DNA from: Tilletia caries
Lineage: Eukaryota > Basidiomycota > Exobasidiomycetes > Tilletiales > Tilletiaceae
Reading direction: 5' to 3'
DNA length: 64,000 nt
Assembly: GCA_032718865.1 (NCBI GenBank)
Contig: JALUTQ010000035.1
Coordinates: forward strand, 310,001 to 374,000
Part shown: piece by piece, positions 43,838-54,625 of the stretch
How the letters are laid out: every line of letters begins with the position of its first letter
Numbering within the stretch: position 1 is the stretch's first letter
The notes under the pieces: generated by a model
Seen by the model: the letters and a program-made list of their open reading frames with translations, nothing else
Told to the model about the DNA's origin: nothing
Databases searched by the model: none
Made by a program: the position numbers and the translations under genes

Positions 43838-44512
43838 TTACAGACATGTGCATCGCTGATGCACTGGGAAAAGGGAGGTCATAGGCGGGAAAAAGTTTAG
43901 CAACAGATCAGCGATGAGATGATGAGAGACGAGTGATGGGTCAAGAAGCTGCGGGGAGTCAGGACCCGCGCGAAAATGGGCCCAGAAATAGATTCGGCAG
44001 GGTAAAATGACCACGATTGCGATCGGAGTACACCCTGTTTGTTGATGACTGTTCGCCTCTTCGCCTCCTCTTTCTCCTGCTGCATGCCGCCGGAGACTCT
44101 CCAATCCAGGCCTGATCCGAACATCCAAGCGAGTCGACGAAGGTGCGAGATGGTATTGTAGAGGAGGTTGGAAACGTGGGAAGGTACGCGAAAGGCTTGG
44201 AGGGCGGGGAAGGTCGAGAATTGCGAAGAACGAGGTTGGGTCCGCATTGGAAAGGGTACCGTGTAACAACTTTGAAGTGCAGGTCGTGTGCGAGAAGATG
44301 AATGAAGACGGGAGGGGGCTGAGGGGAGGTAGAGCAAGACGAGAAGAAAAGGCGACAAACCGGAAGAAGTGAAGACAGCACCGTAGAGAAATTGGGATGT
44401 AGACTGACCGAGTTGCGGATGGCGCCGTAGTGAAGACCAGGGAAGAAGGGGGTGCCTGGCCAAATATGTAGCGTCGAAGCTCGAAGGAGAAAGCGGAAAA
44501 TAGATCGATCAT
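43838..44512 (-). CDS. Possible hypothetical protein gene, structure unclear
   Basis: Overlapping minus-strand frames suggest a spliced gene: a start such as MIDLFSAFSFELRRYIFGQA, a GTCAGT donor near 44411, and a later part with SHVSNLLYNTISHLRRLAWM and QQEKEEAKRRTVINKQG, which has protein-like character. I cannot settle frames or recognise a family. It sits between the DIRS element and the transporter gene. It may be no gene at all. Confidence 0.25.
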   Translation of the reverse strand: MIDLFSAFSFELRRYIFGQAPPSSLVFTTAPSATRSVYIPISLRCCLHFFRFVAFSSRLALPPLSPLPSSFIFSHTTCTSKLLHGTLSNADPTSFFAILDLPRPPSLSRTFPRFQPPLQYHLAPSSTRLDVRIRPGLESLRRHAAGERGGEEANSHQQTGCTPIAIVVILPCRIYFWAHFRAGPDSPQLLDPSLVSHHLIADLLLNFFPPMTSLFPVHQRCTCL

Positions 44513-44670
44513 TATGAAGCGCTGTTGACATCCGTTTCTTGCGTCCTGTACATATGTGTCGTAAACATATTAAGGGGTCGTGAAGTGAGGCAAGGCCTCA
44601 GAAGAAGATCATAGACGTAGACTGGCATAGAGGGGATGGGCTTGTCACCTAGCGGATGGTGGGTCGAACC

Positions 44671-47600
44671 TCAGAGGAAGGACCATACGGTGCCCAGCGC
44701 CGCGGCGACGAGCGACACAGCCAGGATGCCAATGTCCAAAACGATGCGCCACCTCGGCATTTGGCTGTGGAAGATACGCAAATCTGCTCAAAGCGAGATA
44801 AGTCAAATGAATGGACGGAGAGGAGGGCTTCCCTGGTCAGTAGCAGCACATCTTTGGCTTCGAAACCCCGAGACGTTTTCCTGCTGCAACTCACGGGCCA
44901 GCAGAGGACCAAAAACGCAAGATGTGAAAGCGAGGAAGGCTCCCAGGAACGCCATGACCTTCTCGAAACCGGGGATAACTTGAAGTGGTGCGCGGCCGAT
45001 GAGGTAGGTAAATTCCGGTCAGCACCCTGTGCAGATCAAAGGGAAAGCCCAAAGATGAAGTGAGAAGGAATTACTAAACTCACCAATGGCAGTTAACGTA
45101 ATCAACACCGTGATGACAACCTTTATCGCCACCCTTGCCCCAACTTTGAACTCCGGACTCCGCGCAGCCGTGAGCTTGGACATCCGCACCGAGAACGCAG
45201 ACGCAGCGAGAGGGTTGATATCACTCGGATTGAGACCGGCTTCTTGTAGCGCACGCTCCATGAAGACGTCGTCCGGTACTTCGACCGGTCGACGTGATAG
45301 TGATGAAAGCGCTGCGGCTGTTGCGGCGGTTGGAGTGGTGCTCTCACGCGCTTCCCGCGCGGCTGACGCCTCTGGAGCACCAACACGTTTGGTATCCCTT
45401 GCTAGCGCAGCGCTTTGCCCCTCCTCCTCTGGCCCGTCCCCAGCCTTGGTAAAAGGATTCCCAGAAGAGAAGAGGGCAGCCTGGGTTGGCGTTCTGACAC
45501 CAAGGTCTGCATCCCCTCCTTCCGCAAGCCCATTGTGCGGCGACTTCCCTGCAGGACCGCCTACCTCGAGTGAACCCGAAGGTCGCCGCTCCTCCTCAAT
45601 CGCAGGAATGTCCGTACTCCGCCTGTGCTCCTGTCGACGAGTGGCAACCGAAAGCGAGTTCGAAAACCGACGAGGTCGAACCGTTCGATCCGCACCGCCC
45701 GCGCCCGCGCTCGCAGCCATAAAAGCCTCCTCGTCCTCCTGGGCCAACTGCAACTGCCTCGCCAGCGCCTCATGGATGTGCGTCTGCGACTTCTCCACCC
45801 CGAAGATCAACTCGGCCGTCGTGGTGATCGGCCGCGCGGCAAGTGCAAATTTGGCGAGTGGGTTGATGATGATGAGCCAGATCGCCATCTGGTTCAGGAC
45901 AAGCGGGTATTCTTTGATTCGAGAGAGGTCGCGGGTGATCTCGTCTGTCACGTTGGAGCCGAACATGAGGTAACCGGCCAGGCCCATGCCTAGGTAAACG
46001 ACGGTGGCAACGATGTAGGCGCGATCCAGCATTTGCGGAAATCTGTGTGGCTGTTTCATGTCCTTGAACTGTATGATACAGAGGTCCCAGGATTGATCGT
46101 CAGTGGGCGTCTTTCCGTGCCTGCTGAGCGTAATGGAGATATGCGACTTACAAGACTTGGTATAACAGGGTGACTGGAGAAACCGCTCATTATCAGACCA
46201 AAGCTGAGCGGCAAACTGGACCATTGCGGTCCAAGGTTATCAATACGAGGCCCCCATAAGCTACCCGGGGCCTCCTTCTTGATCAAGCCATCGGCCAGCA
46301 CCACGAAGAAGAGGGCTGTGAGGAAGGAGCAGTGACGCAATGAGATCTATGCAAACGACCCCTCCAAATTCAGAAGCTCTGCGGAAGACTCACTGATCGT
46401 ACTGATGATGCCGACGACGGATATGGGACTCAAAAACCTGAGCGGCAGAAAGATCGTCGGCAGGATAATGACAAACCCGATCGCCTTCCACATTGCGGGA
46501 CTGCCGCGTCCCGCAATAGCAAAGACCGAGTCACCAAACAAGATGATCAGCGCCGTCGACACCGCCCAGAGCTCGAGGCAGAACAGGGCGGTGACCATCC
46601 AGCGGGCCGAGGGGCCGAATGCAAAAGTCCCGATGTCGGCGTAGGTGCGTAGCTGTGGATTGCGGGCCATAATACGTGCGAGGACTTTGCCAGTGTAGTT
46701 TGTAAGGAGGCCGGCGAGGAGGAACAAGATCGGACCGAGGATGGGACCAGTGAGGGCAAAGGCGAGAGGGAGAGCTCTGTTCAAGGCCCAAACAGAATTT
46801 GTTAATATTTAGCCAATCTCAAGAACGCCTTCCCCCAAAAAAAATGTTTTTGGTCAGAAGCCCGACTCACAATACTCCGACTCCAATCAGGGCATTCAAA
46901 GTGTTGAACCAACTCTGGAGGAACGTACTCGTGCCCTGACTTGCAATAAATTTCGGCGTCCGGACCGAGGTGGAAAAGGCAGATATATCCCGAACCTCGG
47001 AGACCCGACTGAGTCTTCTGAGATCGGGGATCGCTTCTGAGGCACTAAGCCTTCCCTTTCCCGCCCCCGGACCCAGGAGGGGAGACCCTTCGCCTGCTCC
47101 AGTTCCCGGCGGCCCTTGACCACTGCTTCCACGAGCTGATGGGTCCGAGCCGTCGTCCTGTGCTGCGGTGGCACCGTACTGACCAGGGCCGAGTCCGGAG
47201 CGATTGCGTGGACGGGTCGGTCTCTGGGTGGAAAAGTCGGAATGGATACTGTCTCGATCCGAGCTCCGTTTCCGACCGCCGAGACCGCGGATGGGACTGG
47301 GACCAGGCGATTCATCTGTTCCTGTGCCACCGAAGGAAGATCGTGGACCTCGATAGGCCGATGGTGGATTTCTCGATTTTCTCCTTTGTTTTGGGCCGGA
47401 GGATGGCGGTAGTACGGAGCGTTGGATGGCGTTGCGGGGCAGTTGCTCGCCTTCCCAGTCGGTCTCACCGGCGGTTCCGCCTGTGCCGACATCAGACGCG
47501 GTGCTCGCATCGGTGCCGCTGACGGCGGAAGACGATTCGATGGCGGAGCTATCTGCGGCTGCGAGCTGTTGCTGTTGCTGCTGTTGTTGTGCGAGCACGG

Positions 47601-48225
47601 CGCGGACCTGGGAGCGTGAGCTGGGGATCTTGCTCCGTCTCCTTCCGAGATGGTCGCGCTCGTCATCGGAGGAGTAGTAGCCGGGTTGATCAGCGCGCGG
47701 GGGAGGAGGCCGACGCCTGGCGGATGCGGGAGGTGGCTGAGGCAGGCCTGCTGTTGCTGTTGTTGATGTGGACAGGACGGCGTCCCTTGCTTCGGTCGGA
47801 TCGACGACTTCATCCTCCTCGTACTCATACCCATCGTCGTAATCCTCGCCATCGCCGTCCCCGCGGCCCTCGTCGTCGTATTCGGAGTAGTCCTCATCGT
47901 CGAGGTCTTCGTCGTCATCATCGTCATCTTCGTACTCGTCCCCGTCGGTGTGGGAGAGATTGGGATCGCCTTCCTCTGCTATGGAATCACGATGCGGCCC
48001 TGCCCATCTGCGGTCGGCAAAGGACGGCGAGGTGCCGATGTTGTCGCCGTAGAAGGCCTGTGAGCGCGAGTACGACCACACGAGGTCGAGGGAGGATCGC
48101 CACGGCGGGTTCTGATCGCGCGCGGCTGCTGCTGCTGCTGCGGCTGCGCCTCGCCCGCCGGCCCCGCCCTGCGCGCCGTTGACAGGCAGGGCCTGGGACT
48201 GTCGGCTTGCGGTGCGCGGTGCCAT
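44671..48225 (-). CDS. AVT-type vacuolar amino acid transporter (AAAP family)
   Basis: Six exons: 48225-46871, 46776-46394, then one starting at 46315, and three more ending at TGA 44673-44671. About 450 residues of disordered, very acidic N-terminus (DEYEDDDDDDEDLDDEDYSE) with a Gln run precede the transporter fold. The hallmark start SWFNTLNALIGVGVLALPLA joins exons 1 and 2. Next come GIISTITLFFVVLADGLIKK, the membrane helices around AYIVATVVYLGMGLAGYLMF, and YPLVLNQMAIWLIIINPLAK. A Ser/Pro-rich cytosolic loop of about 170 residues separates the last helices, which resume with PGFEKVMAFLGAFLAF and end GTVWSFL. The family exports or imports amino acids across the vacuolar membrane. The start is divergent from RPT6, 258 bp away. 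Confidence 0.85.
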
Positions 48226-48482
48226 CGCTTGTGTATGCGGGTGAGTACGGCGGGAGTACTGAGTGCATGCTGAGTGAGTAGTGAGCGAGGGAGTGGAGCA
48301 AGATTCCTGTGAGGCGGGAGACGAGCGTGGGAAAATCAGGCCTCCACTTTTTGTGTTCGCAAGCCGCTTGGACCATACACTCACTCACTCGCTGCCATAC
48401 GCGTCCCATCTCGACAGCGCCGGCCCCAACGATAGCAGCGACGGACACCAGCAGCAGCATCAGCAGCAGCAGCAGCAGCAAC

Positions 48483-49828
48483 ATGGCAGCCACACTCGCA
48501 CCCACTCAGTCCGCGTTCCTCGCATCAACATCAGCAGCAGACGGCGGCGCGCGCATACAGCCACCGCCCGCACAGGGCATCCCCTCCTTCCTCACAGCAA
48601 AGCTACAGCAGTACGAACTCCTCATCAACGACAAGACACAGAACCTGCGCAGACTCGAGGCACAGCGGAATGCCCTCAATGCCCGCGTCCGCCTCCTCAG
48701 AGAAGAACTCCAGCTTCTCCAGGAACCAGGCTCCTACGTCGGCGAGGTCGTCAAGGTCATGGGCAAGAACAAGGTCCTCGTCAAGGTACAGCCAGAGGGC
48801 AAGTACGTCGTCGATCTCGCAGCAGACATCGACATCAACTCCCTCACCCCAACCCTGCGCGTCGCTCTGAGATCAGACTCCTACCAGCTACACAAAATTC
48901 TGCCCAACAAGATTGACCCCCTCGTCTCCCTCATGATGGTCGAGAAGGTCCCCGACTCCACCTACGAGATGGTCGGCGGTCTCGATCGTCAGATCAAGGA
49001 GATCAAGGAGGTCATCGAACTGCCCGTCAAGCACCCGGAACTATTCGACGCCCTCGGCATCGCACAGCCAAAAGGTGTCCTCCTCTACGGACCTCCCGGA
49101 ACGGGAAAGACTCTCCTCGCCCGAGCCGTCGCACACCACACCGACTGCAAGTTCATCCGCGTCTCCGGCTCCGAGCTCGTGCAGAAGTACATCGGAGAAG
49201 GTTCCCGGATGGTGCGCGAACTCTTCGTCATGGCCCGCGAACACGCCCCCTCCATCATCTTCATGGACGAGATCGATTCCATCGGGTCATCCCGAGGCGA
49301 GTCCGGATCCGGCGGTGGCGACTCCGAAGTCCAACGAACCATGCTTGAGCTTCTCAACCAGCTCGACGGCTTCGAGAGTACCAAGAACATCAAGGTCATC
49401 ATGGCTACCAACCGGATCGACATTCTCGACTCGGCTCTGCTCCGGCCCGGTCGTATTGACCGAAAGATCGAATTCCCCCCGCCAGGTCCCGAGGCTCGTG
49501 TCTCCATTCTCAAGATCCACTCCCGCAAGATGTCCCTCCAGCGTGGTATCAACTTGCGTGCCCTGGCGGAGAAGATGGGACAGTGCTCAGGTGCCGAAGT
49601 TCGGGGTATCTGCACAGAGGCGGGAATGTATGCGCTCCGAGAACGACGGCAACGTGAGTCTGCCCGCTGCTTTCTCATGATCCTTGCTTCCGTTCAGACA
49701 TTGCTCACTCTCTCTACCCGGTCCTCTCTTCCACAGACGTCTCCCACGAAGACTTTGAGCTCGCTATCTCCAAAGTCCTCAAGAAGCACGGTGACTCTTC
49801 GACATCATCCTCCAAGCTCTTCACCTGA
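48483..49828 (+). CDS. RPT6: 26S proteasome regulatory ATPase subunit 8
   Basis: Two exons (48483-49653, 49737-49828; intron phase 1) give 420 residues, the usual size. The N-terminal coiled coil ([20 protein letters not shown]) is followed by an OB domain ([20 protein letters not shown]) and the AAA+ module with Walker A GPPGTGKT, Walker [12 protein letters not shown], and sensor and arginine-finger regions ([20 protein letters not shown]). It belongs to the base of the 19S particle, unfolding ubiquitinated substrates into the 20S core. The C-terminus ends SSSKLFT; related subunits I recall end in a basic residue (LFK/LWK), so the final Thr is slightly unusual. An in-frame upstream ATG at 48309 is less likely as start. 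Confidence 0.95.
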
Positions 49829-50059
49829 TTGCCTTTTCCTTCTCCTTCCACTCACCTGTAAGCTTTTCCTCGTCCAACGTGCAACATACTCCAACATTCC
49901 AAACGTGCAACTATCCACAGAATTGAGGCTTGAGGAAGTCATGAATACTCTTAAAGACATTAGATGAACGCGAAACTCCTTCAACCATGATGCATGACAG
50001 AACAGCATCGCGGTGAATGCTGGACCACCACCACCTTCGTCAACGGCAAAGCTCAAAGC
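49829..50059. other. Short convergent intergenic region
   Basis: 3' UTR space between RPT6 and the amidase gene. No feature seen. Confidence 0.4.
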
Positions 50060-52324
50060 TCAGACGCTTCCGCCATAAACGGCAGTGGTGTACGAGCCCG
50101 GTCCGAACCCACGGGCAGGACGGGAAGCGTCGCCGTCCACATTCCATGACCCGCCACGCTCCGCCAGACTGGGCAGCGCATCGTCCAGGAGACGCATCAA
50201 TCCCAACGCTGTCTCCTCGGCATGCGGGCGGCAAATCTGGGTGGCAACAAAAAGAATTTGGATAGTCAGAACAGTCGGGATTCAGGGATTCATGGTAGAA
50301 GTTGGCTCTCATCGGATGACCAGATGGGGGAAGTTCCCTTTGCGGCAACACTCACCATTTGCACGCCCACAGACAGGCCGTGCATCCTCTTCGCGTCGTA
50401 CCGTCCCCGACCGTAGATGTTGTACGAGACAACATGCGACTGCTCGCTCTGCAACTCCTTGTCTTTGCTCCAGCGGTTCCACGCCTGCTGCACCTTGGGC
50501 CCGCGCTTCGTGGGCGGCAGATGCGAGTCCAGGTCCGCATCCACGCGGGTCACCGGAATCGTGGCGACGGCGTTGTCCATGACGTTGTAGAGCGTTGTTC
50601 CTGCTGCGAGCATGCTCAGATCGGCGGTGCCTACAGCCGGAGAACAGTTTGCGCTGGCGAGTCAGTCATGGGGCTCATACGGGCGATATCACAGCATTCT
50701 AAGTTAAAGGGCAAACTCACCGTTGTGATGCAACGCGGGTACGGCATGAACAGGCGCAATGATGCCGTCCAGCCCCATCCCATCCCAGACTTGCTCCCTC
50801 CACTCCCCAATGAAGTCCTGCTTCTTTGCCACCCATCTCTGGTACTCCAACGCGCTCTTCTGCCCGGGCGCCTTCATAATCATCGCCAGCCGACGATCGC
50901 GCAGAACCCACTTGCAGATAAAAGCAATGATCCTGTAAACGAAGCCGGGCATGCGTGTAAGGTAGACGACCATCAAGATGGGGCGAATGAGCCCGTCGGG
51001 GGCGGTGATGTGCTTCGTCTTGTCGTAGTGGCCCGCCGCACCCAGGATTGCGGTGAAGATCTGTAGCCCTTCGGCACTGCGAACTTTCGCAGCAGGGACT
51101 CGGACGAGCTCGACCTCGCTGCCGTGCTTGCGCTTAATGGCGTCGACAGACTCAAAGACGGCGCGGTAGCAGGCTGGAGAGGTCTTGATGAAGCCGTCGG
51201 TGTAGATGATGCCGATCCGAAGCGGCTTTCCGCGAGCCTTGGCCAGAGCCAAGGGGGCATTCCACCCGGGTCTGAGGGCGGCCGGAGGCAGATCGAGGTA
51301 GTTGAGCTTATTCATCAAGGCTTCATACTGGACCGCCTTCGTGATCGCCTCTCCGCCGTCTGCCGATTCCATGTCGATGGATCCCACAGATGGCGGCTGA
51401 AGCACATTCACCACGGCATTAAAGATGAGCTCGATGTCAGCGGCGGTGCGAGCCATGGGCCCGAAGACGCTGTAGATGCCGTAAAAGCCGCTGCCGAAGT
51501 TGGCTGAGCCGGCCTTGGTCCACCGGCCTTCGGAAGGCTTGAGAGAGTAGCAGCCAGAGTACGCGGCAGGGATACGCAAACTTCCTCCGATGTCACTTCC
51601 CACCCCCATGGGCGAACCGTCGGCCACGAGCAAGGCAGCCTCACCTCCACTCGATCCGCCGGGTGTGTGTTTGGTGTTGATCGGGTTCTTCGTGGTGCCG
51701 AAGAGCGGGGTCTGGCACTCGAACGCGATCATCGTTTGAGGAATGTGGGTCCGGACGAAGGGTACGGCTCCGAGATGTTCGAGCACGTTGACGATCGTCG
51801 CATTCTGGGCGGCCGGAGGGTTCTTAATCCAGCTAGAGAATCCAAGGGTCACCTTCGATCCCACGGTGGGCAGATGGTCTTTGAGACTGAGCGGGACGCC
51901 GTGCAAGGGCCCGATGAGCTTGCCTTCGCGCTCAAAGTAGTCGTCCAGTGACTTTGCTTTCTCAATGGCGCTCTCGAAGAGGACTAAATATAAGTAGCGT
52001 TCTGGTCAGCGTTTGGAAGTCCTTTCCAAGTTATTCATTTGAGCCGACAAACTCACTTTCAGTCAGGCAATTGAGACGCTCCTGGGCGCGACGCGAACTG
52101 CGGATGTACGCAGCGAGAACGTCCGTTGCTGTCCATTTGCGCTCTTCGATGCCCTTCGTCAGCGCACTGACACCGGAGGCCAGAATCTCGTGATCTCGCG
52201 CATCTCCAACCGCGAGAAGATCGTCCTTGTGAGGGTCGATCGACAGAGGCCGGAGCAGGGCTGCATCACGCGCGGCAAGGTGGTCGCGCTTGGCTTGAGC
52301 AATGGAGCGCGAGCCGAAGATCAT
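50060..52324 (-). CDS. Amidase-signature hydrolase (acetamidase or fatty-acid-amidase type)
   Basis: Four exons from ATG 52324 to TGA 50062-50060; exon junctions join CLTE-ILFESAIEKAKSLD, LHHNGTADLSMLAAG and GVQM-ICRPHAEE. About 600 residues. The Ser-cisSer-Lys triad is visible: Lys in VPLSLKDH, cis-Ser in PGGSSGGEAAL, and nucleophile Ser in GSDIGGSLRIPAA. No signal peptide. A hydrophobic stretch, YLTRMPGFVYRIIAFICKWV, in the C-terminal half is typical of the larger fungal members and may dip into membranes. Such enzymes hydrolyse simple or fatty amides to acid plus ammonia; the exact substrate cannot be read here. It is convergent with RPT6. Confidence 0.9.
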
Positions 52325-53055
52325 GTCTGTTCTATCAAAGCTGTGGAAGCAGGAAAAGAGGGGGGGCAGGGGGAGAGAAGGTCAGCAGTGAGCTGTAGCT
52401 TCCAACTTATGTGCTATCAGACATCGCCCATCGGTGCATCGACCCTCCATCATTCAGATTTCAGAGCCTGTTCAGCAGGCGTGTCTTGACTCTTGACGCG
52501 CCGCTTCTTCTCCGTCACGAGAAAGTCTCCGCCACGAGAAAGCGAGAAAGTCTCCGCAAAAAAAAGGGCGTCTTGAGTCTTGACGCTCTCGAGTCTACAG
52601 TCTGGGGTCAGTAATACTCGGCTCGGCAGTACAAGAGGTCTCCGTTTCCGTGATTATGTAAGCTGTCACTGATTTTTCGGAAATGTGTGCGATTATGTCC
52701 CACTTTTGATCAGACGCCACACGGAGCAATGATCATAGAACCTCATCGCCTCAGCCACCCTCCCTTCGTTGCGTTAGCGTCTGAAGAGGAGTCTTATGAG
52801 AGTTACAGTAATAGCATAGGACACAGTCTGAGTCCTAGTTGTTGCACGAGAGCTGGCTCTGAACACTGGAAGGTCAGCTCACAGCGGAAGCGGCAGGGCG
52901 GCTGTCCACCCGTCAGTCCGGAGGACGACAGCGGCCGAACGCGCTGTGAAGCAGCTACCCGCCCGCGTGAGGGGCAAGCAAACGTGCAACGAAGCAGGAA
53001 GAGAAAAGCCGAAGCGGAAGGCCGAAGCCAAGGAGCGAGGGATGAGAACGACTGC
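52325..53055. other. Repeat-rich intergenic region, no gene seen
   Basis: Short direct repeats of the type ACGAGAAAG(TC) at about 52516-52556, and inverted TCTTGACTCTTGACGCG versus GCGTCTTGAGTCTTGACGC at 52484-52585. Purine-rich GAAGCGGAAGGCCGAAGCC repeats begin at about 53000. Confidence 0.4.
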
Positions 53056-53667
53056 TCACTGAGCACGCTCGGGAAGAGGACGCTGGAGAGCGTCGAGGTT
53101 GAGATTGGAGCATAGCTCCGCATGCCTGATGTGGATGTCCTTGATGTACAGCAGAGCTGCATCCGAGGCCCAACCACCGAGGTGTTTGATGTCGTCGATC
53201 GAGATACCGTTGCCGTGGAGCAATGTAGCGCCGCCGATTCGGAAGGCGTGGCCCTTGATGGGCTGGCGGTTGTCCTCGGCGAGCCAGGAATTGATCGTGC
53301 TCGTGAAGAACTTGCTTCGGAGCTCTCGGACGAAGTTCGAACGGTCGCGGTAGGCGAACACACCCGCGTCATCGGGAGCCGGGTTGCGCGCAAGGTGGAG
53401 CTGGATAGCTGCCACCGGGCAGACCTGGGGGTTGGTATGCTGAGCGGATACGATGCGGTTGAAACCGTCTCGACCGTGAGTCTTGTCAGCGGGAAGGTGA
53501 ACAACGGCCGAGGTGGCCACGCCATCGGTCCTGCGCATGAACTGGACGTGTGAGCGCCGAGGGCGGGAGTCGTGGGGGCGAGAGACGACCTCGACGGTGA
53601 GCTCGCCGTGACGGGCCATCGACCACAGGGATATATGGGCACAGGCATAGATGGCCACAGCCCACAT
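53056..53667 (-). pseudogene. Tyrosine recombinase remnant, C-terminal part
   Basis: About 200 residues on the minus strand with the recombinase core: SLWSMARHGELTV (first Arg region), GHAFRIGGATLLHGNGISID (H-x-x-R) and HLGGWASDAALLYIKD with a candidate Tyr. It resembles the DIRS recombinase at 42101-43393 in the last 100 residues but is clearly another element; a Crypton is also possible. No RT or N-terminal recombinase part is seen; the DNA upstream (53760-54100) is a GC-rich minisatellite. I read it as a truncated element. Confidence 0.65.
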
Positions 53668-53884
53668 GTGCGTTGTCTTGCATATTGAGGTGCCGACGCG
53701 AGGAGGCGAAGTCGTCCATCCGGATCGGACGTCGATCCTCGAGAGGGGGAAGAGACGCGTTGCGTAGGGACTGACGCAGGCCTAAGCCTTATCCCAGCCG
53801 GCCACGCAAGCGTGAAGGGGAAGAGAGTTGATCTGAGGAGACCGGAAGGAAGAATCCGAAGATGAGCATGAGAATAAGGCCTGA

Positions 53885-54095
53885 GCCACACGAGGATACA
53901 GCCGAAGCCCCCTCTGGAAGGACAAGGACCAAAGTCAAGGCCAAAGCCATGGGCGGAAGGGCGAAGCCAGGAGACCGAAGTCAGGGCCGAGGCCAAGGAC
54001 CGAAGTCAGGGCCGAAGCCAAAGGGCCGAAGCCAGAGCCGGAGCCCAAAAGACCAGAGTCGAGACCGGAGCCAGAGAGGGCCGAAGCCAGGGGGA
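53885..54095 (+). repeat. Degenerate GGCCGAAGCCA minisatellite
   Basis: Many imperfect 12-24 bp units of the form GGCCGAAGCCAGGG / GACCGAAGTCAGG. A smaller patch of related sequence lies at 53005-53040 on the other side of the recombinase remnant. Confidence 0.75.
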
Positions 54096-54318
54096 AGGAG
54101 AACACGTACCATGTGTTTGGTCTCGACAGCAGTGATCCAAAGACGACGCGAAACCACTTCTTGACGCTCGATCGCAGCTACGGCCGAGTCGAGATGTCGA
54201 GATGGTTGTCGAGATCAGACTCTCACTCATCACAGTCTCTCCACTCTTCGGGTGGCAGAGCGTTCCAGGCTTCTCGGCCGAGAACTCACACATCACTCAC
54301 TCAGTAAAGTATGCCCAC

Positions 54319-54617
54319 CAGTGTTGTTAGTTTCGGGTAACGGGCGGGTTCGGACCGGGTAGTGCCGGGTAACGTGGCGTTTTCACTGTTTTTGTACCCG
54401 CCCGATTTGAAAATCCTCACAGTCACCACCCGCCCGGCCCGCTGCTGGGGCAGGCACGACTAGGGCCCGACAGCTTCGAGGGTTGCCCCCCGAAATGCCC
54501 GGAATTATTTCTGTGAGAATGCTACCCGCCCGCGCGACTCCGTGTGGCAATTTTACCCGCCCGAAGCCATTATCCGAACGGTCACCCGTTCGGGCGGGGC
54601 CCGTACTCACAACACTG
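54319..54617. mobile_element. hAT-like MITE, 299 bp
   Basis: TIR starts CAGTGTTGTTAG and the right end complement starts CAGTGTTGTGAG, close to the hAT CAGTG consensus. The 8-bp duplication ATGCCCAC is at 54311-54318 and 54618-54625. Inside are repeated ACCCGCCCG motifs. No coding capacity. Confidence 0.9.
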
Positions 54618-54625
54618 ATGCCCAC

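Noticed and set aside
37773..43850. Terminal repeats of the DIRS element
   Set aside because: I looked for inverted or split direct repeats on both sides and found none I could align by eye; ends left undefined.
46261..46395. Apparent one-base frameshift in the AVT transporter between exons 2 and 3
   Set aside because: Using the acceptor CCTCACAG before 46315 gives an in-frame junction (GIISTI-TLFFVVLADG), so no lesion is needed.
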